The notes: generated from the letters alone by a model not told the origin. A stretch of 23,088 nt of DNA from Lachnospiraceae bacterium (GCA_009774395.1 VSNQ01000073.1:1-23088); one strand, 5' to 3'. Counted from the stretch's first letter, positions 1 through 8,291 are shown. Numbers and translations are program-made.

Positions 1-44
1 ATTAGAATATAAAAATATTTATATAAACAATAAGGAGCATCTAT

Positions 45-365
45 ATGGAACAAGAAATTGACTATGCAAAATTAGGTTTACGTATAAAGGAACTGCGCAT
101 AAAAAAAGGACTAACACAAGATAACCTTGCAGAGCTTGTTGGCTGTAATACTTCCCATATATCCAATATTGAAAACAATCATACAAAAGTCAGCTTAAAT
201 GTTTTACTATCTATAGCGAATACCCTTAATACTTCCATTGATTACCTTTTAGCTAATCAATATGATAATTCTCAATTGGCTTTGGACAATGAAATATTAA
301 GGGCAATCAAAGATTGTGATAACCAAAAAAAAGAAAAAATACTGAAAATAATAGAAATTATTTGA
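45..365 (+). CDS. Small XRE-family HTH transcriptional regulator
   Basis: A 106-residue DNA-binding protein. Residues about 12-68 form a Cro/C1-type helix-turn-helix: the ELRIKKGLTQDNLAELVG and HISNIENNHTKVSL stretches match the family's scaffold and recognition helices. The remaining C-terminus is a short charged helix (EILRAIKDCDNQKKEKILK) that may dimerise. No sensor or peptidase domain is present. The ATG at 45 has AAGGAG at 32-37 with a 7-nt spacer, which supports this start. The gene faces the small minus-strand gene at 385-630, with only about 20 bp between stop codons. Stand-alone regulators of this size are common in Clostridia, and the target cannot be told from the sequence. The promoter lies outside or at the very edge of the window. 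Confidence 0.9.
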   Translation: MEQEIDYAKLGLRIKELRIKKGLTQDNLAELVGCNTSHISNIENNHTKVSLNVLLSIANTLNTSIDYLLANQYDNSQLALDNEILRAIKDCDNQKKEKILKIIEII

Positions 366-384
366 TGTACGGATGCATTATATA

Positions 385-630
385 CTACTCTTTTTTACAT
401 TCCATAACTAAATTGACTGCTGTTTTAAATCCAATTTCAAACGCCGATTTTTTAGCCAAATATGCAATGGAGAACACTACATCTCGTATTTGTTCATAAT
501 CCTGTGGCGAGATCTGATTTACAAAAGCGTTTAATAATTTATTGCTTTCTTTTATCAGCGTATTATCCAAATCTTGAAATTCTTTTTCTCCAGCCTGCAT
601 CTCAAATAAATTATTTAATACTTTATTCAT
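385..630 (-). CDS. Small conserved hypothetical protein (possibly DUF6809-like)
   Basis: An 81-residue protein, predicted soluble and almost wholly helical, with no signal peptide or membrane segment. Its look (MNKVLNNLFEMQAGEKEF at the start, then a helix of the form DYEQIRDVVFSIAYLAKKSA and the tail AFEIGFKTAVNLVMECKKE) resembles small Lachnospiraceae proteins often found beside XRE regulators, for which I recall the label DUF6809; that family name is from memory. The AAAAGGGG upstream is about 11 nt from the ATG, a rather long spacer. It converges with the XRE gene. Function is unknown; coding status rests on composition and the convergent pairing. Confidence 0.65.
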   Translation of the reverse strand: MNKVLNNLFEMQAGEKEFQDLDNTLIKESNKLLNAFVNQISPQDYEQIRDVVFSIAYLAKKSAFEIGFKTAVNLVMECKKE

Positions 631-908
631 AGTTCTTTTTACCCCTTTTCCTCAATAATAATATTCTTTATATGCTTTTGATTATCACCTGTTTACTTGA
701 GGATAATATATACTGGCAAACGCTTAAATTTACCAGTAATACTGACTCACGAACATAATTATCTTTCTTAAGTGATATGAAAAATTTACAATTGATGAAT
801 ATAAGAAAGAAAATAGATTGGAAATATTCCTATTAGAATTTTAAATAGAAAAACAAGGAATAATAACATAATTTCTTTGGACAGCGTGCGCAATTTGTGT
901 AAAAAAAT

Positions 909-1005
909 AGGGCTGTCGAAAAATGTCCTGTTCCCTAATATATCATGTGACGCATTTGATACCACAATCATATATTATAAGAAAAGTTCATTCTCCGACA
1001 GCCTT
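909..1005 (-). repeat. 97-bp palindromic element, family A copy 1; likely terminator of the transketolase operon
   Basis: Inverted arms at 909-925 and 989-1005 agree at 14 of 17 positions around the core GGCTGTCG. Read on the minus strand, the second arm (CGACAGCCCT) is followed by a run of T (A901-907 on the plus strand), so the RNA hairpin can act as a Rho-independent terminator for tktA-tktB. A second element with the same end motif and nearly the same length is at 14483-14578. The 631-1080 gap otherwise shows no convincing gene; the 61-codon minus-strand reading frame there overlaps this element. Confidence 0.7.
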
Positions 1006-1080
1006 ATCTAAATTTTTAAAAATACTTCAAATAAAACAGTCCTAACGTCTGCATTTATTTATATGTTCCACACGCAATCC

Positions 1081-2043
1081 TTACTTCCCTAAAAATCCCT
1101 TCACCTGCTCATAAACGCCTTTTGCGTCCAGCTTATATTTCTCAACAAGTGCTGCAGCCGATCCAGACTCGCCGAACTGATCTTGCATACCAATTTTGCA
1201 AACAGGTGCCGGATACGATTTGCAAAGTGCATCACAGACTGCACTTCCCAATCCGCCGATAACAGAATGCTCCTCCGCTGTTACCACCTTGCCGGTTTTC
1301 TTTGCAGAATTCACAATTAATTCCTCGTCCAGCGGCTTAATCGTACAAATATTTATTACCTCTGCGCTGATGCCATCTTTCTCCAGCATCTCTGCAGCGC
1401 CAAGTGCCGATTCTACACAAATACCCGTTGCAACAATCGTTACATCTTTCCCTTCACGCAGCACCGTTCCTTTGCCAATCTCAAAATGATAATCAGGATT
1501 GTCGTTAATAACAGGAACTGCCGCACGACCAAAACGAATATATACAGGGCCTTCGTATTCCACCGCGGCGTGCACGGCTGCCTTTGCTTCAATATCATCT
1601 GCCGGACACATTACCACCATACCAGGAATCGTACGCATTAAAGCGATATCCTCGTTGCATTGATGCGACGCGCCGTCCTCTCCTACAGTAATGCCCGCAT
1701 GTGTTGCGCCGATCTTTACATTTAAGTGCGGATAACCAATGGAATTGCGCACCTGTTCAAACGCACGACCTGCCGCAAACATTGCAAAAGAACTCATAAA
1801 CGGAATTTTTCCTGCCAGTGATAATCCAGCAGCAACACCAGCCATATTGGACTCCGCAATACCGCAGTCAATATGCCGATCAGGGAATGCTTTCTTAAAA
1901 ACACCTGTTTTTGTCGCAGCCGCAAGGTCTGCATCCAATACAACTACATTTGGATTTTCCTTGCCAACTTCCACTAGAGCATTACCATAACTCTCTCTTG
2001 TTGCTATTTTTGAAACAACTTTATTTGTTTTATTATCTGCCAT
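1081..2043 (-). CDS. tktB: Transketolase, C-terminal subunit
   Basis: The C-terminal half (320 aa) of a split transketolase: the pyrimidine-binding domain followed by the transketolase C domain. The complex moves two-carbon ketol units between sugar phosphates in the non-oxidative pentose phosphate pathway, using thiamine diphosphate and Mg2+. Residues about 10-175 are the Pyr domain. DCGIAESNMAGVAAG carries the cofactor-activating glutamate (Glu64), and GEDGASHQ is the usual substrate-side loop. Residues about 190-315 are the C domain. It starts 20 bp downstream of the N-terminal subunit, so the two are surely cotranscribed. Single-chain transketolases are about 650 aa; the two proteins here together make about 600. 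The operon is followed by the terminator-like element at 909-1005. Confidence 0.95.
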   Translation of the reverse strand: MADNKTNKVVSKIATRESYGNALVEVGKENPNVVVLDADLAAATKTGVFKKAFPDRHIDCGIAESNMAGVAAGLSLAGKIPFMSSFAMFAAGRAFEQVRNSIGYPHLNVKIGATHAGITVGEDGASHQCNEDIALMRTIPGMVVMCPADDIEAKAAVHAAVEYEGPVYIRFGRAAVPVINDNPDYHFEIGKGTVLREGKDVTIVATGICVESALGAAEMLEKDGISAEVINICTIKPLDEELIVNSAKKTGKVVTAEEHSVIGGLGSAVCDALCKSYPAPVCKIGMQDQFGESGSAAALVEKYKLDAKGVYEQVKGFLGK

Positions 2044-2063
2044 TTTTATCTCCCTTCTGCCGC

Positions 2064-2897
2064 CTATGCTAACTGCTGTGCGATCTTCTCTAAATCTGCC
2101 ATCGCCACTGCGTACTCCTCATCATTTGGAGCCTTGCCATGCCAGTCTGCGTTATTCTCCATAAAGGATACGCCTTTTCCCTTTGTGGAGTGCGCAATAA
2201 TCGCTGTCGGCATTCCCTTTGTTTCCCGTGCCTCTTGGAACGCTGCACGGATTTGGTCAAAATCATGTGCATCGGCAAGATTAATAACATGGAAATTAAA
2301 TGCCTCAAATTTCTTATCAATTGGATATGGGGAGCAGACATCTTCAATTTTTCCGTCAATCTGCAGACCATTATTATCTACAATTACACAAAGGTTATCC
2401 AACTTGCGGTGGCCTGCAAACATAGCAGCCTCCCAAACTTGCCCTTCTTGAATCTCGCCGTCGCCAAGTAATGTATAGACACGGTAATCCGCATTGGACA
2501 GTTTAGCGCCAAGCGCCATACCGCATGCTACAGAAATACCCTGCCCCAAAGAACCAGAGGACATATCTACACCAGGTACATGCTGCATACAAGGATGTCC
2601 CTGTAAATAAGAACCCAATTTTCTCAAAGTCAGCAAATCCTCAACCGGAAAATATCCGCGGTTTGCCAGTACCGAATAAAGTCCAGGTGCCGTATGTCCT
2701 TTTGATAATACGAAACGATCCCTATCTGCTTTCTTCGGATCTTTGGGGTCAATATTCATCTCCTCAAAGTAAAGATATGTATAAATATCGGCTGCTGATA
2801 ACGATCCGCCGGGATGCCCTGCCTTCGCCGCATGAACACCATTTACAATACCCTTACGAACTTCATTCGCTGTTTTTTGAAGCTCTAAATTTGTCAT
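2064..2897 (-). CDS. tktA: Transketolase, N-terminal (thiamine diphosphate-binding) subunit
   Basis: The 277-residue PP domain of the split transketolase, which binds the diphosphate of thiamine diphosphate through Mg2+. Visible motifs are GHPGGSLS (residues 28-34), SKGHTAPGLYSVLA, and the cofactor motif GDGEIQEGQ ending in DNNGLQ (residues 145-179). The ATG is preceded by GGAGGG about 8 nt upstream. With the gene at 1081-2043 it forms the whole enzyme. The AraD-kinase genes upstream on the same strand suggest a role in pentose use, since xylulose-5-phosphate made by AraD is a transketolase substrate. The 341-bp gap to araD holds a palindromic repeat (2962-3046) and a possible promoter (3157-3186), so it may be transcribed on its own. 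Confidence 0.95.
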   Translation of the reverse strand: MTNLELQKTANEVRKGIVNGVHAAKAGHPGGSLSAADIYTYLYFEEMNIDPKDPKKADRDRFVLSKGHTAPGLYSVLANRGYFPVEDLLTLRKLGSYLQGHPCMQHVPGVDMSSGSLGQGISVACGMALGAKLSNADYRVYTLLGDGEIQEGQVWEAAMFAGHRKLDNLCVIVDNNGLQIDGKIEDVCSPYPIDKKFEAFNFHVINLADAHDFDQIRAAFQEARETKGMPTAIIAHSTKGKGVSFMENNADWHGKAPNDEEYAVAMADLEKIAQQLA

Positions 2898-2961
2898 TGC
2901 GTTTTCCCTCCATTTTTCTGGGGCTTCATGATTCCAATCAATCCGAAAACCCCTAACTTAT

Positions 2962-3046
2962 ATTTATAAATTATTCAATTATACTACATAACACCAGAAG
3001 TTACCGTACTGCACTGGTTAAACGTATATCGCTGACGTTATGTAGT
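2962..3046. repeat. Palindromic dispersed repeat, family B copy 1
   Basis: Arms ACTACATAACACCAG (2983-2997) and CTGACGTTATGTAGT (3032-3046) are inverted with two mismatches. The unit is preceded by ATTTATAAATTAT (2962-2974). A second copy at 12069-12142 shares the flank, the left arm and the loop core (TACTGCACTG, TTAAACGTATAT). This copy has about 7 extra bases between flank and arm. It lies in the untranslated leader or spacer between araD and tktA. Confidence 0.75.
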
Positions 3047-3156
3047 CAGGTTACTCAGAAATTTTAACTGTTAAGCAGTATGAATTAAAACCAATAAGAA
3101 AATACCATATTTTCCATTTCCCGTAAAGGAAATTTTTTTACAATATTACCTAAGAA

Positions 3157-3186
3157 ATTATATATCTTCTAAAATCAAGTTGGAAA
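3157..3186 (-). promoter_or_regulatory. Possible promoter for tktA-tktB
   Basis: On the minus strand there is a perfect TATAAT (3157-3162) with a weak -35 TTTCCA (3181-3186) at 18-bp spacing. It is just downstream of the araD stop, and would give an RNA leader of about 250 nt that includes the family B repeat. The weak -35 leaves this uncertain. Confidence 0.35.
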
Positions 3187-3238
3187 GCATTCTTTTCCTC
3201 TGCGTGCCCTATACTTCTTTTGCGGAGTACTGCAGCAC

Positions 3239-3937
3239 CTACTCCTCAATCTTATTACCATAGTACGCATTAGCGCCATGCTTCCTATAATAATGCTTAT
3301 CCTGAATCCGCTGCGGTGCTGATTCCACATCCGGTTTTAGCTGCTCTGTGAACAGCGCCATCTTTGCAACCTCCTCAAGCACAACCGCATTATGCACAGC
3401 TTCCTTTGCATCCTTTCCCCACGCAAAAGGCCCGTGATTCTTGCAGAGCACCGCAGGCACTGCCATTGGGTCTTTTCCTTGGAACGTTTCAATAATTACG
3501 GTACCCGTATTTTTCTCGTATCCCTCATCCATTTCCTCCTGGCTTAACACGCGCGCACAAGGAATTTCACCGTACATATAGTCGGCGTGTGTTGTTCCAT
3601 AGCAGGGAATCGCTCTGCCGGACTGCGCCCAGCATGTCGCATAAGTTGAATGGGTATGTACTACGCCGCCAATTTCCGGAAATGCCTTGTACAACTCTAA
3701 ATGCGTAGCGGTATCAGAAGATGGATTGTATTTTCCCTCAACCTTGTTGCCGTTTAAATCCATTACCACCATATCCTCCGGCTTTAACAAATCATAATCC
3801 ACGCCGCTTGGCTTAATAACAAACATACCGCTCTCACGGTCAATCGCACTCACATTTCCCCATGTAAATGTCACAAGACCGTATTTGGGCAAATCCATAT
3901 TCGCCTCATACACCTTTTTCTTTAATTCTTCTAACAT
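3239..3937 (-). CDS. araD: L-ribulose-5-phosphate 4-epimerase
   Basis: Interconverts L-ribulose-5-phosphate and D-xylulose-5-phosphate by a metal-dependent retro-aldol reaction in the cytosol. It is a class II aldolase-fold protein with TWGNVSAIDR, KPSGVDYD, PSSDTATH, VVHTHSTYATCWAQ and NHGPFAWGK. The zinc ligands are His94, His96 and His168, and the usual catalytic Asp is Asp76 in SSDT. The length (232 aa from the chosen start) matches E. coli AraD (231 aa). I chose the ATG at 3937 because MLEELKKKV aligns with the family's start. An in-frame ATG at 3949 directly abuts GGAAAGGA, and TTG at 3970 is also in frame, so the start is not certain. It lies downstream of the sugar kinase, its likely supplier of substrate. 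Confidence 0.95.
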   Translation of the reverse strand: MLEELKKKVYEANMDLPKYGLVTFTWGNVSAIDRESGMFVIKPSGVDYDLLKPEDMVVMDLNGNKVEGKYNPSSDTATHLELYKAFPEIGGVVHTHSTYATCWAQSGRAIPCYGTTHADYMYGEIPCARVLSQEEMDEGYEKNTGTVIIETFQGKDPMAVPAVLCKNHGPFAWGKDAKEAVHNAVVLEEVAKMALFTEQLKPDVESAPQRIQDKHYYRKHGANAYYGNKIEE

Positions 3938-4015
3938 GTTTTTCGCCATTCCTTTCCAATACACAAACAACTTATGAAAATTTTATTAAATTCATTCCCT
4001 TTTGACTTGCCATTC

Positions 4016-4129
4016 TTGCATACATTTCCCTTCATGCAACAGACTCTATCCCCTTTGCTAATTTCTTCAAACGGAAACACACTTTTGTACTGTCCCATTT
4101 TTTATGAAAATGACTTGACAAACGGAAAC
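4016..4129. promoter_or_regulatory. Possible operator sites between sugar kinase and araD
   Basis: The 210-bp spacer between the kinase and araD holds two exact 11-bp direct repeats, CAAACGGAAAC at 4068-4078 and 4119-4129. They are 51 bp apart, close to five helical turns. An inverted pair TTGCAT/ATGCAA lies at 4016-4021 and 4034-4039. The spacing would suit a regulator that binds two sites, such as a sugar-responsive repressor, but no regulator gene or known consensus ties them to one. Confidence 0.35.
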
Positions 4130-4147
4130 TGTTCTTCCTCCATTTTC

Positions 4148-5752
4148 CTACAGGTTTTCAACTGCCGCCCGCTCTATCGCAAGCCCTTTCTTATACCGCT
4201 CAATAAACGTTTCAAATCCCGCAACATCCTTAGCATCCGGCTCCATGCGCACAGACTCCTCACCTGCAAATACTTTCTGATTAAGGTAATCTGCAAGCGA
4301 CTCACCCTCTGCCTTTTCCATCATATACTGCGCAAGCACTGCAATTCCCCATGCACCGCCCTCTCCGGCAGTTTTCATAACAGAAACCGGCACATTCACT
4401 GCCGCCGCAACAACTTTCTGTCCAACGCCCTCTGTCTTAAACAATCCGCCATGACCTAACAGTTCATCCAGCACTACGCCCTCCTGCTTAAACAGAATAT
4501 CCATACCGATCTTAATTGCACCAAGCGCTGTAAATAGATTGACACGCATAAAATTGGCAAGTGTAAACTTAGAATCCGGTGTGCGCACAAACAATGGACG
4601 CCCCTCTGCAAATCCTGTTACGTGTTCTCCTGAATAATAGCCATAGGACAACAGTCCGCCGCAATCCGCATCCCCCTCTAAAGCTTTGTGGTATAGTGTG
4701 CCGTACAGTTCATTCATATCGGCTTTCTGTCCCATTGCTTCCTGAAATTCCTTAAAAATATTTACCCATGCATTTAAGTCTGATGTACAGTTATTGCAAT
4801 GCACCATTGCCACAAGATTTCCTTCCGGTGTCGTTACAAGATCCAGTTCATCATACGCCTTAGACAAATCTTTCTCCAAAACCGCCATTGCAAAAACTGA
4901 AGTTCCTGCTGAAATATTTCCGGTACGTTTTGCCACGCTGTTTGTTGCAACCATACCCGTTCCAGCGTCCCCCTCTGGCGGACACATTGGAATCCCTGGC
5001 TGCAAGATTCCTGTTACATCCAAAAGCTTTGCTCCCTCCGCGGTTAACGTTCCAGCATTGTCGCCCGCTGCCAGCACCTTAGGCATAATATCCGCCAGCT
5101 TCCACGAAAAGCCCTTATCTTCTACTAATGCGTCAAACTGTGCTACCATTTTCTGGTTGAAATCCCTTGCTTCTATATCAATCGGAAACATACCAGACGC
5201 CTCACCCACGCCGAGCACCTTCTGCCCGCAAAGCTGCCAATGAATATAGCCTGCCAGCGTTGTAAAATATGTAATCTCGCTGACATGCTCCTCTCCGTTT
5301 AAAATCGCCTGATATAAATGCGCAATGCTCCATCTTTGCGGGATATGATAATTAAAAAGCTTTGTCAGTTTCTCGCTTGCCTCCTGCGTAATCGTATTGC
5401 GCCATGTCCGAAACGGCACTAACAATTCATCCTTTTTGCCAAATGCCATATAACCATGCATCATAGCACTAAACCCAATAGAACCAATCGTCTTAAGTTC
5501 GGTTTCATACTGTGCTTTCACACTTTTTGCCAACTCCTGATAGCAGTCTTGAAGCCCTTTCCATATCGCCTCCAAGCTGTATGTCCAGATATTATTGACG
5601 AGCTGATTCTCCCAATCATATGTTCCACTAGCTATTACCTCATGCTGTGCATTCACCAATACCGCCTTAATTCTGGTAGAGCCAAACTCAATCCCTAGTG
5701 CTGTTTTGCCATTATCAATGGCAGTTTTCATTGCGTTTACGTCACTTCCCAT
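4148..5752 (-). CDS. FGGY-family carbohydrate kinase, probable L-ribulokinase
   Basis: A 534-residue FGGY kinase with two actin-like domains. The N-terminal phosphate loop is ALGIEFGSTRIKAVL (about residues 18-32), with Glu where most FGGY kinases have Asp. PPEGDAGTGM carries the catalytic aspartate, and TGNISAGTS and LGHGGLFKTEG lie in the C-terminal domain. It sits directly upstream of araD. Clostridium acetobutylicum has a non-AraB ribulokinase (AraK) in a similar araD-transketolase neighbourhood, so L-ribulose is the best guess. Xylulose is possible, and many annotations say xylulokinase. I chose the ATG at 5752 because AGGAGG (5763-5768) lies 10 nt upstream; an earlier ATG at 5782 lacks such a site and would put that site inside the gene. 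Confidence 0.85.
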   Translation of the reverse strand: MGSDVNAMKTAIDNGKTALGIEFGSTRIKAVLVNAQHEVIASGTYDWENQLVNNIWTYSLEAIWKGLQDCYQELAKSVKAQYETELKTIGSIGFSAMMHGYMAFGKKDELLVPFRTWRNTITQEASEKLTKLFNYHIPQRWSIAHLYQAILNGEEHVSEITYFTTLAGYIHWQLCGQKVLGVGEASGMFPIDIEARDFNQKMVAQFDALVEDKGFSWKLADIMPKVLAAGDNAGTLTAEGAKLLDVTGILQPGIPMCPPEGDAGTGMVATNSVAKRTGNISAGTSVFAMAVLEKDLSKAYDELDLVTTPEGNLVAMVHCNNCTSDLNAWVNIFKEFQEAMGQKADMNELYGTLYHKALEGDADCGGLLSYGYYSGEHVTGFAEGRPLFVRTPDSKFTLANFMRVNLFTALGAIKIGMDILFKQEGVVLDELLGHGGLFKTEGVGQKVVAAAVNVPVSVMKTAGEGGAWGIAVLAQYMMEKAEGESLADYLNQKVFAGEESVRMEPDAKDVAGFETFIERYKKGLAIERAAVENL

Positions 5753-5829
5753 AACTTTGCAACCTCCTGCGATAGAATCCATTTGTTAAATTGTTGATAA
5801 TTTTTACAGCCTGCTTGTCTTCTATCGTC

Positions 5830-5858
5830 ATTATAACAATAAGTGGAACGATATGCAA
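5830..5858 (-). promoter_or_regulatory. Sigma-A promoter of the kinase-araD operon
   Basis: On the minus strand, TTGCAT (5853-5858), a 17-bp spacer and a perfect TATAAT (5830-5835). The predicted RNA start is about 70 nt upstream of the kinase ATG at 5752. Confidence 0.75.
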
Positions 5859-5942
5859 GTTTTTGTTTACTCATTTTTAAAACATTTTAGTTTTTATTAT
5901 TACAAGGTTCACTGCTTCACATTATAACTATCCTTTCAAGCC

Positions 5943-7289
5943 CTAATCTATACCCTTAAACTGCCATTTTCCTTTATAGTAACGATGCATACTGACAATA
6001 CCAGTTAAAGCCCATGTCAAACCTGTTGTAAAGAAGATACCCCACATTCCTATAAATGGCAGTTTGGTAAGCGGAACAGCAAAGCCCACGCGGCCAATCA
6101 CTTCCATTAATCCATTAATCATTGCATACAACGCGTCACCCGCACCATTTAAAACGCTTCTCGCAACATATATCATCCCTAGGAAAAAGTAAAAGAAGCT
6201 CGTAATCGAAAGTCCTTTCGCCCCAATTGCAATTACTTCTGGATCTTCTACAAAAATATGGATTACCTCATCTCCAAAAAACTGCGCTGGAATCAACATC
6301 AGCAAACTAAAAATCACAGCGCACCAAAATCCTACGCGATACCCCTGTTTCACTCTGTCAATTTTCCCCGCACCGATATTCTGTCCGGTATAAGTAGTAA
6401 TCGCTGCTCCCAGTGAACTGTAGGGCTGCTGCACTAACTGCTCAATCCTGCCAAGCGCCGTATTCGCCGCAACAACATTTTCGCCAAATCCATTAACTAC
6501 TTTCTGCAAAAAGATACACGAAAACGCAATCAGCGAATTTTGCAGCGCAATCGGAAGCCCCAGCGTAAAACAGCGTGAAATAATATCTGTCCGCACCCTT
6601 CGATGTTCCTTTTGAATCCGAAAATATGGAATTTTGTACAGTGCATAACAAAATGCGCCTGCTGCCGCGACCAATTGTGCAATTACAGTTGCAAATGCCA
6701 CCCCGAACACCGACCACTGGAATGTAATTACAAAAAGCAAATCCAGTCCAATATTAATAAAGCACGCCACCACCATAAAATAAAGCGGCGTCTTGGAATC
6801 TCCCAGCGCCCGCAGCACCGACGCCACGCCGTTATATGCTGCAATCGCAAGAATGCCCGCACACGATACGCGCATATACACAACCGCGTCATCCAAAATA
6901 ATCTCCGGCGTATCCAGCACCACCAAAATCCACCTAGCCGAAATAATCCCAATCAACCCCATAACAGCAGATACCACTGCAAGCAGATACATACCATTGA
7001 TAATACTTTTTTCCACCATATCCATTTTGCCCGCGCCAAAATACTGTGATACCACCACGCCGACACCTGCCGCAATTCCAAAACTCATCGCAAAAAATAA
7101 AAAATTGAGCGATCCTGTCGCACCCACTGACGCCAGTGCATTGGCTCCCACAAACCGCCCAACCACAATAGAATCTACCATATTATAAAGCTGCTGAAAC
7201 AAATTTCCAATTAACATAGGAAGTGTAAATTTTAACAGAAGCCTCGTCGGGCTTCCTTCTGTCATACTATATACTGCCTTTTTTTCCAT
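5943..7289 (-). CDS. MATE-family multidrug/cation exporter
   Basis: A 448-residue polytopic membrane protein of about 12 helices, of the MATE family, which exports organic cations or drugs using a Na+ or H+ gradient. The N-terminal region (LLLKFTLPMLIGNLFQQLYN, MVDSIVVGRFVGANALASVG) and the matching middle region (LQNSLIAFSCIFLQKVVNGFG) mark the two six-helix halves. LGMIYVARSVLNGAGDA is a typical C-half motif. The length is usual for the family. The ATG at 7289 has GAGGT 7 nt upstream. It follows ylmH on the same strand across a repeat-filled 237-bp gap. The substrate cannot be predicted. Confidence 0.92.
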   Translation of the reverse strand: MEKKAVYSMTEGSPTRLLLKFTLPMLIGNLFQQLYNMVDSIVVGRFVGANALASVGATGSLNFLFFAMSFGIAAGVGVVVSQYFGAGKMDMVEKSIINGMYLLAVVSAVMGLIGIISARWILVVLDTPEIILDDAVVYMRVSCAGILAIAAYNGVASVLRALGDSKTPLYFMVVACFINIGLDLLFVITFQWSVFGVAFATVIAQLVAAAGAFCYALYKIPYFRIQKEHRRVRTDIISRCFTLGLPIALQNSLIAFSCIFLQKVVNGFGENVVAANTALGRIEQLVQQPYSSLGAAITTYTGQNIGAGKIDRVKQGYRVGFWCAVIFSLLMLIPAQFFGDEVIHIFVEDPEVIAIGAKGLSITSFFYFFLGMIYVARSVLNGAGDALYAMINGLMEVIGRVGFAVPLTKLPFIGMWGIFFTTGLTWALTGIVSMHRYYKGKWQFKGID

Positions 7290-7354
7290 AATACTACCTC
7301 AATCCGCCGCCAGCGGACTCTCTCCAACCTTTCCAAATACTTCTTATACGTTGC

Positions 7355-7550
7355 TCTCCACATTCCGCCTTTCACTTATCACAGCTTTTAGCATCTTTCA
7401 TCAGTTTGTTTGTGCATATCATTCTCCACATTTCACTTAGCACAGCTTATAACAGCTTTCATCAGCTTTTTGTACACGTCATTCTCCACATTCCGCCTTC
7501 CGCTTATCACGTCTTTCCTTATCTTGTTAATACACATCCACCTCCACATT
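7355..7550 (-). repeat. About 60-bp imperfect tandem repeat, 3 to 4 units, overlapping the 3' end of ylmH
   Basis: The motif CTCCACATT recurs at 7356-7364, 7424-7432, 7484-7492 and 7542-7550, at periods of 68, 60 and 58 bp. The intervening DNA also matches (ATCACAGCTT, CTTTCATCAG and similar). On the minus strand the first unit contains the last codons and stop of ylmH (encoding NVEVDVY). The later units look like diverged copies of that tail plus its downstream flank. This accounts for most of the 7290-7526 gap; no gene is seen there. Confidence 0.7.
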
Positions 7551-8282
7551 CAGTTTTCCCTTCTTGCTTTCGCCGACAATATTTACACAACAAAATCTTC
7601 CATAACCCCGCACAGTAACTTTATCCTCCGGTTTTAGACTGCCGCTGTTGTTTTCCGTCTGGCGCCCATTTACAAATACTTTCTTAGCCCGAAAAAGGTT
7701 TAAGCTTTCGCTGCGGGAAAGATGATACACCTTTGCAATAATACTGTCCGCCCGCATTGCGCCCACCTGAACTATTTTGCGCTCTACCTGCACCACTGTA
7801 CTTTTAGGAATTTCCTTTGCCAAACTGCACTGAACATTTGTATGTTTTATCTTGTCCAGATTTTCCAAAATATATGGCGCCATTTGTTCCGTACAAAATA
7901 AAAAAGCATGCTTTCCTTCTATTATAATATCTCCCAATGTACTGCGCTCAATTCCCAGATTCATCAATGCGCCAAGATAATCTCTGTGCGAAAGTACCTC
8001 CCCGAATTTCTCCAAAAGCGGCACAATTGCAACACAGGCAATCGGAAATGATTCCTCATACCCGCATAATGCCTCGCTCCCAAAACGCAGCATCACCCGC
8101 TCACAGTCATTCGTACCACCAAATAACACCGCAGAAGCATACGAAAGTTCATGTTCCATTTGATAATAAATATCCAACTCCGCCGCTGACAAAAAGCCTG
8201 TAAACAAATACTGCTGATTCGCATAGGATCTGTTTGCAAGCTCCTCTAACCGTTTCCGAAATAACAATTCTTCTCCGTCCAT
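7527..8282 (-). CDS. ylmH: YlmH-family RNA-binding S4-domain protein
   Basis: A 251-residue YlmH-like protein. The hallmark central stretch RDYLGALMNLGIERSTLGDI is at residues 100-119. Residues about 176-235 form an S4 RNA-binding domain (ADSIIAKVYHLSRSESLNLF, AKKVFVNGR, LKPEDKVTVRGYGRF). In Bacillus subtilis YlmH binds ribosomal 50S complexes and has been linked to ribosome-associated quality control; that role here is by homology only. In many Firmicutes ylmH sits in the ylm-divIVA cluster, but here it is 9 bp downstream of an Mrr-like nuclease gene, which is not the usual place. The 3' end has been tandemly duplicated (7355-7550). Confidence 0.9.
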   Translation of the reverse strand: MDGEELLFRKRLEELANRSYANQQYLFTGFLSAAELDIYYQMEHELSYASAVLFGGTNDCERVMLRFGSEALCGYEESFPIACVAIVPLLEKFGEVLSHRDYLGALMNLGIERSTLGDIIIEGKHAFLFCTEQMAPYILENLDKIKHTNVQCSLAKEIPKSTVVQVERKIVQVGAMRADSIIAKVYHLSRSESLNLFRAKKVFVNGRQTENNSGSLKPEDKVTVRGYGRFCCVNIVGESKKGKLNVEVDVY

Positions 8283-8291
8283 CTTCCTATT

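Noticed and set aside
786..971. 61-codon minus-strand open frame
   Set aside because: It overlaps the family A palindrome and terminator, has low-complexity hydrophobic composition typical of AT-rich noncoding DNA, and has no ribosome site.
2525..2956. 143-codon plus-strand open frame
   Set aside because: It is antisense to the well-supported transketolase N-terminal gene; the shadow follows from that gene's codon pattern.
3116..3139. ATTTCC/GGAAAT hairpin followed by T7 on the plus strand
   Set aside because: No plus-strand gene ends near it, and on the minus strand the polarity is wrong for a terminator.
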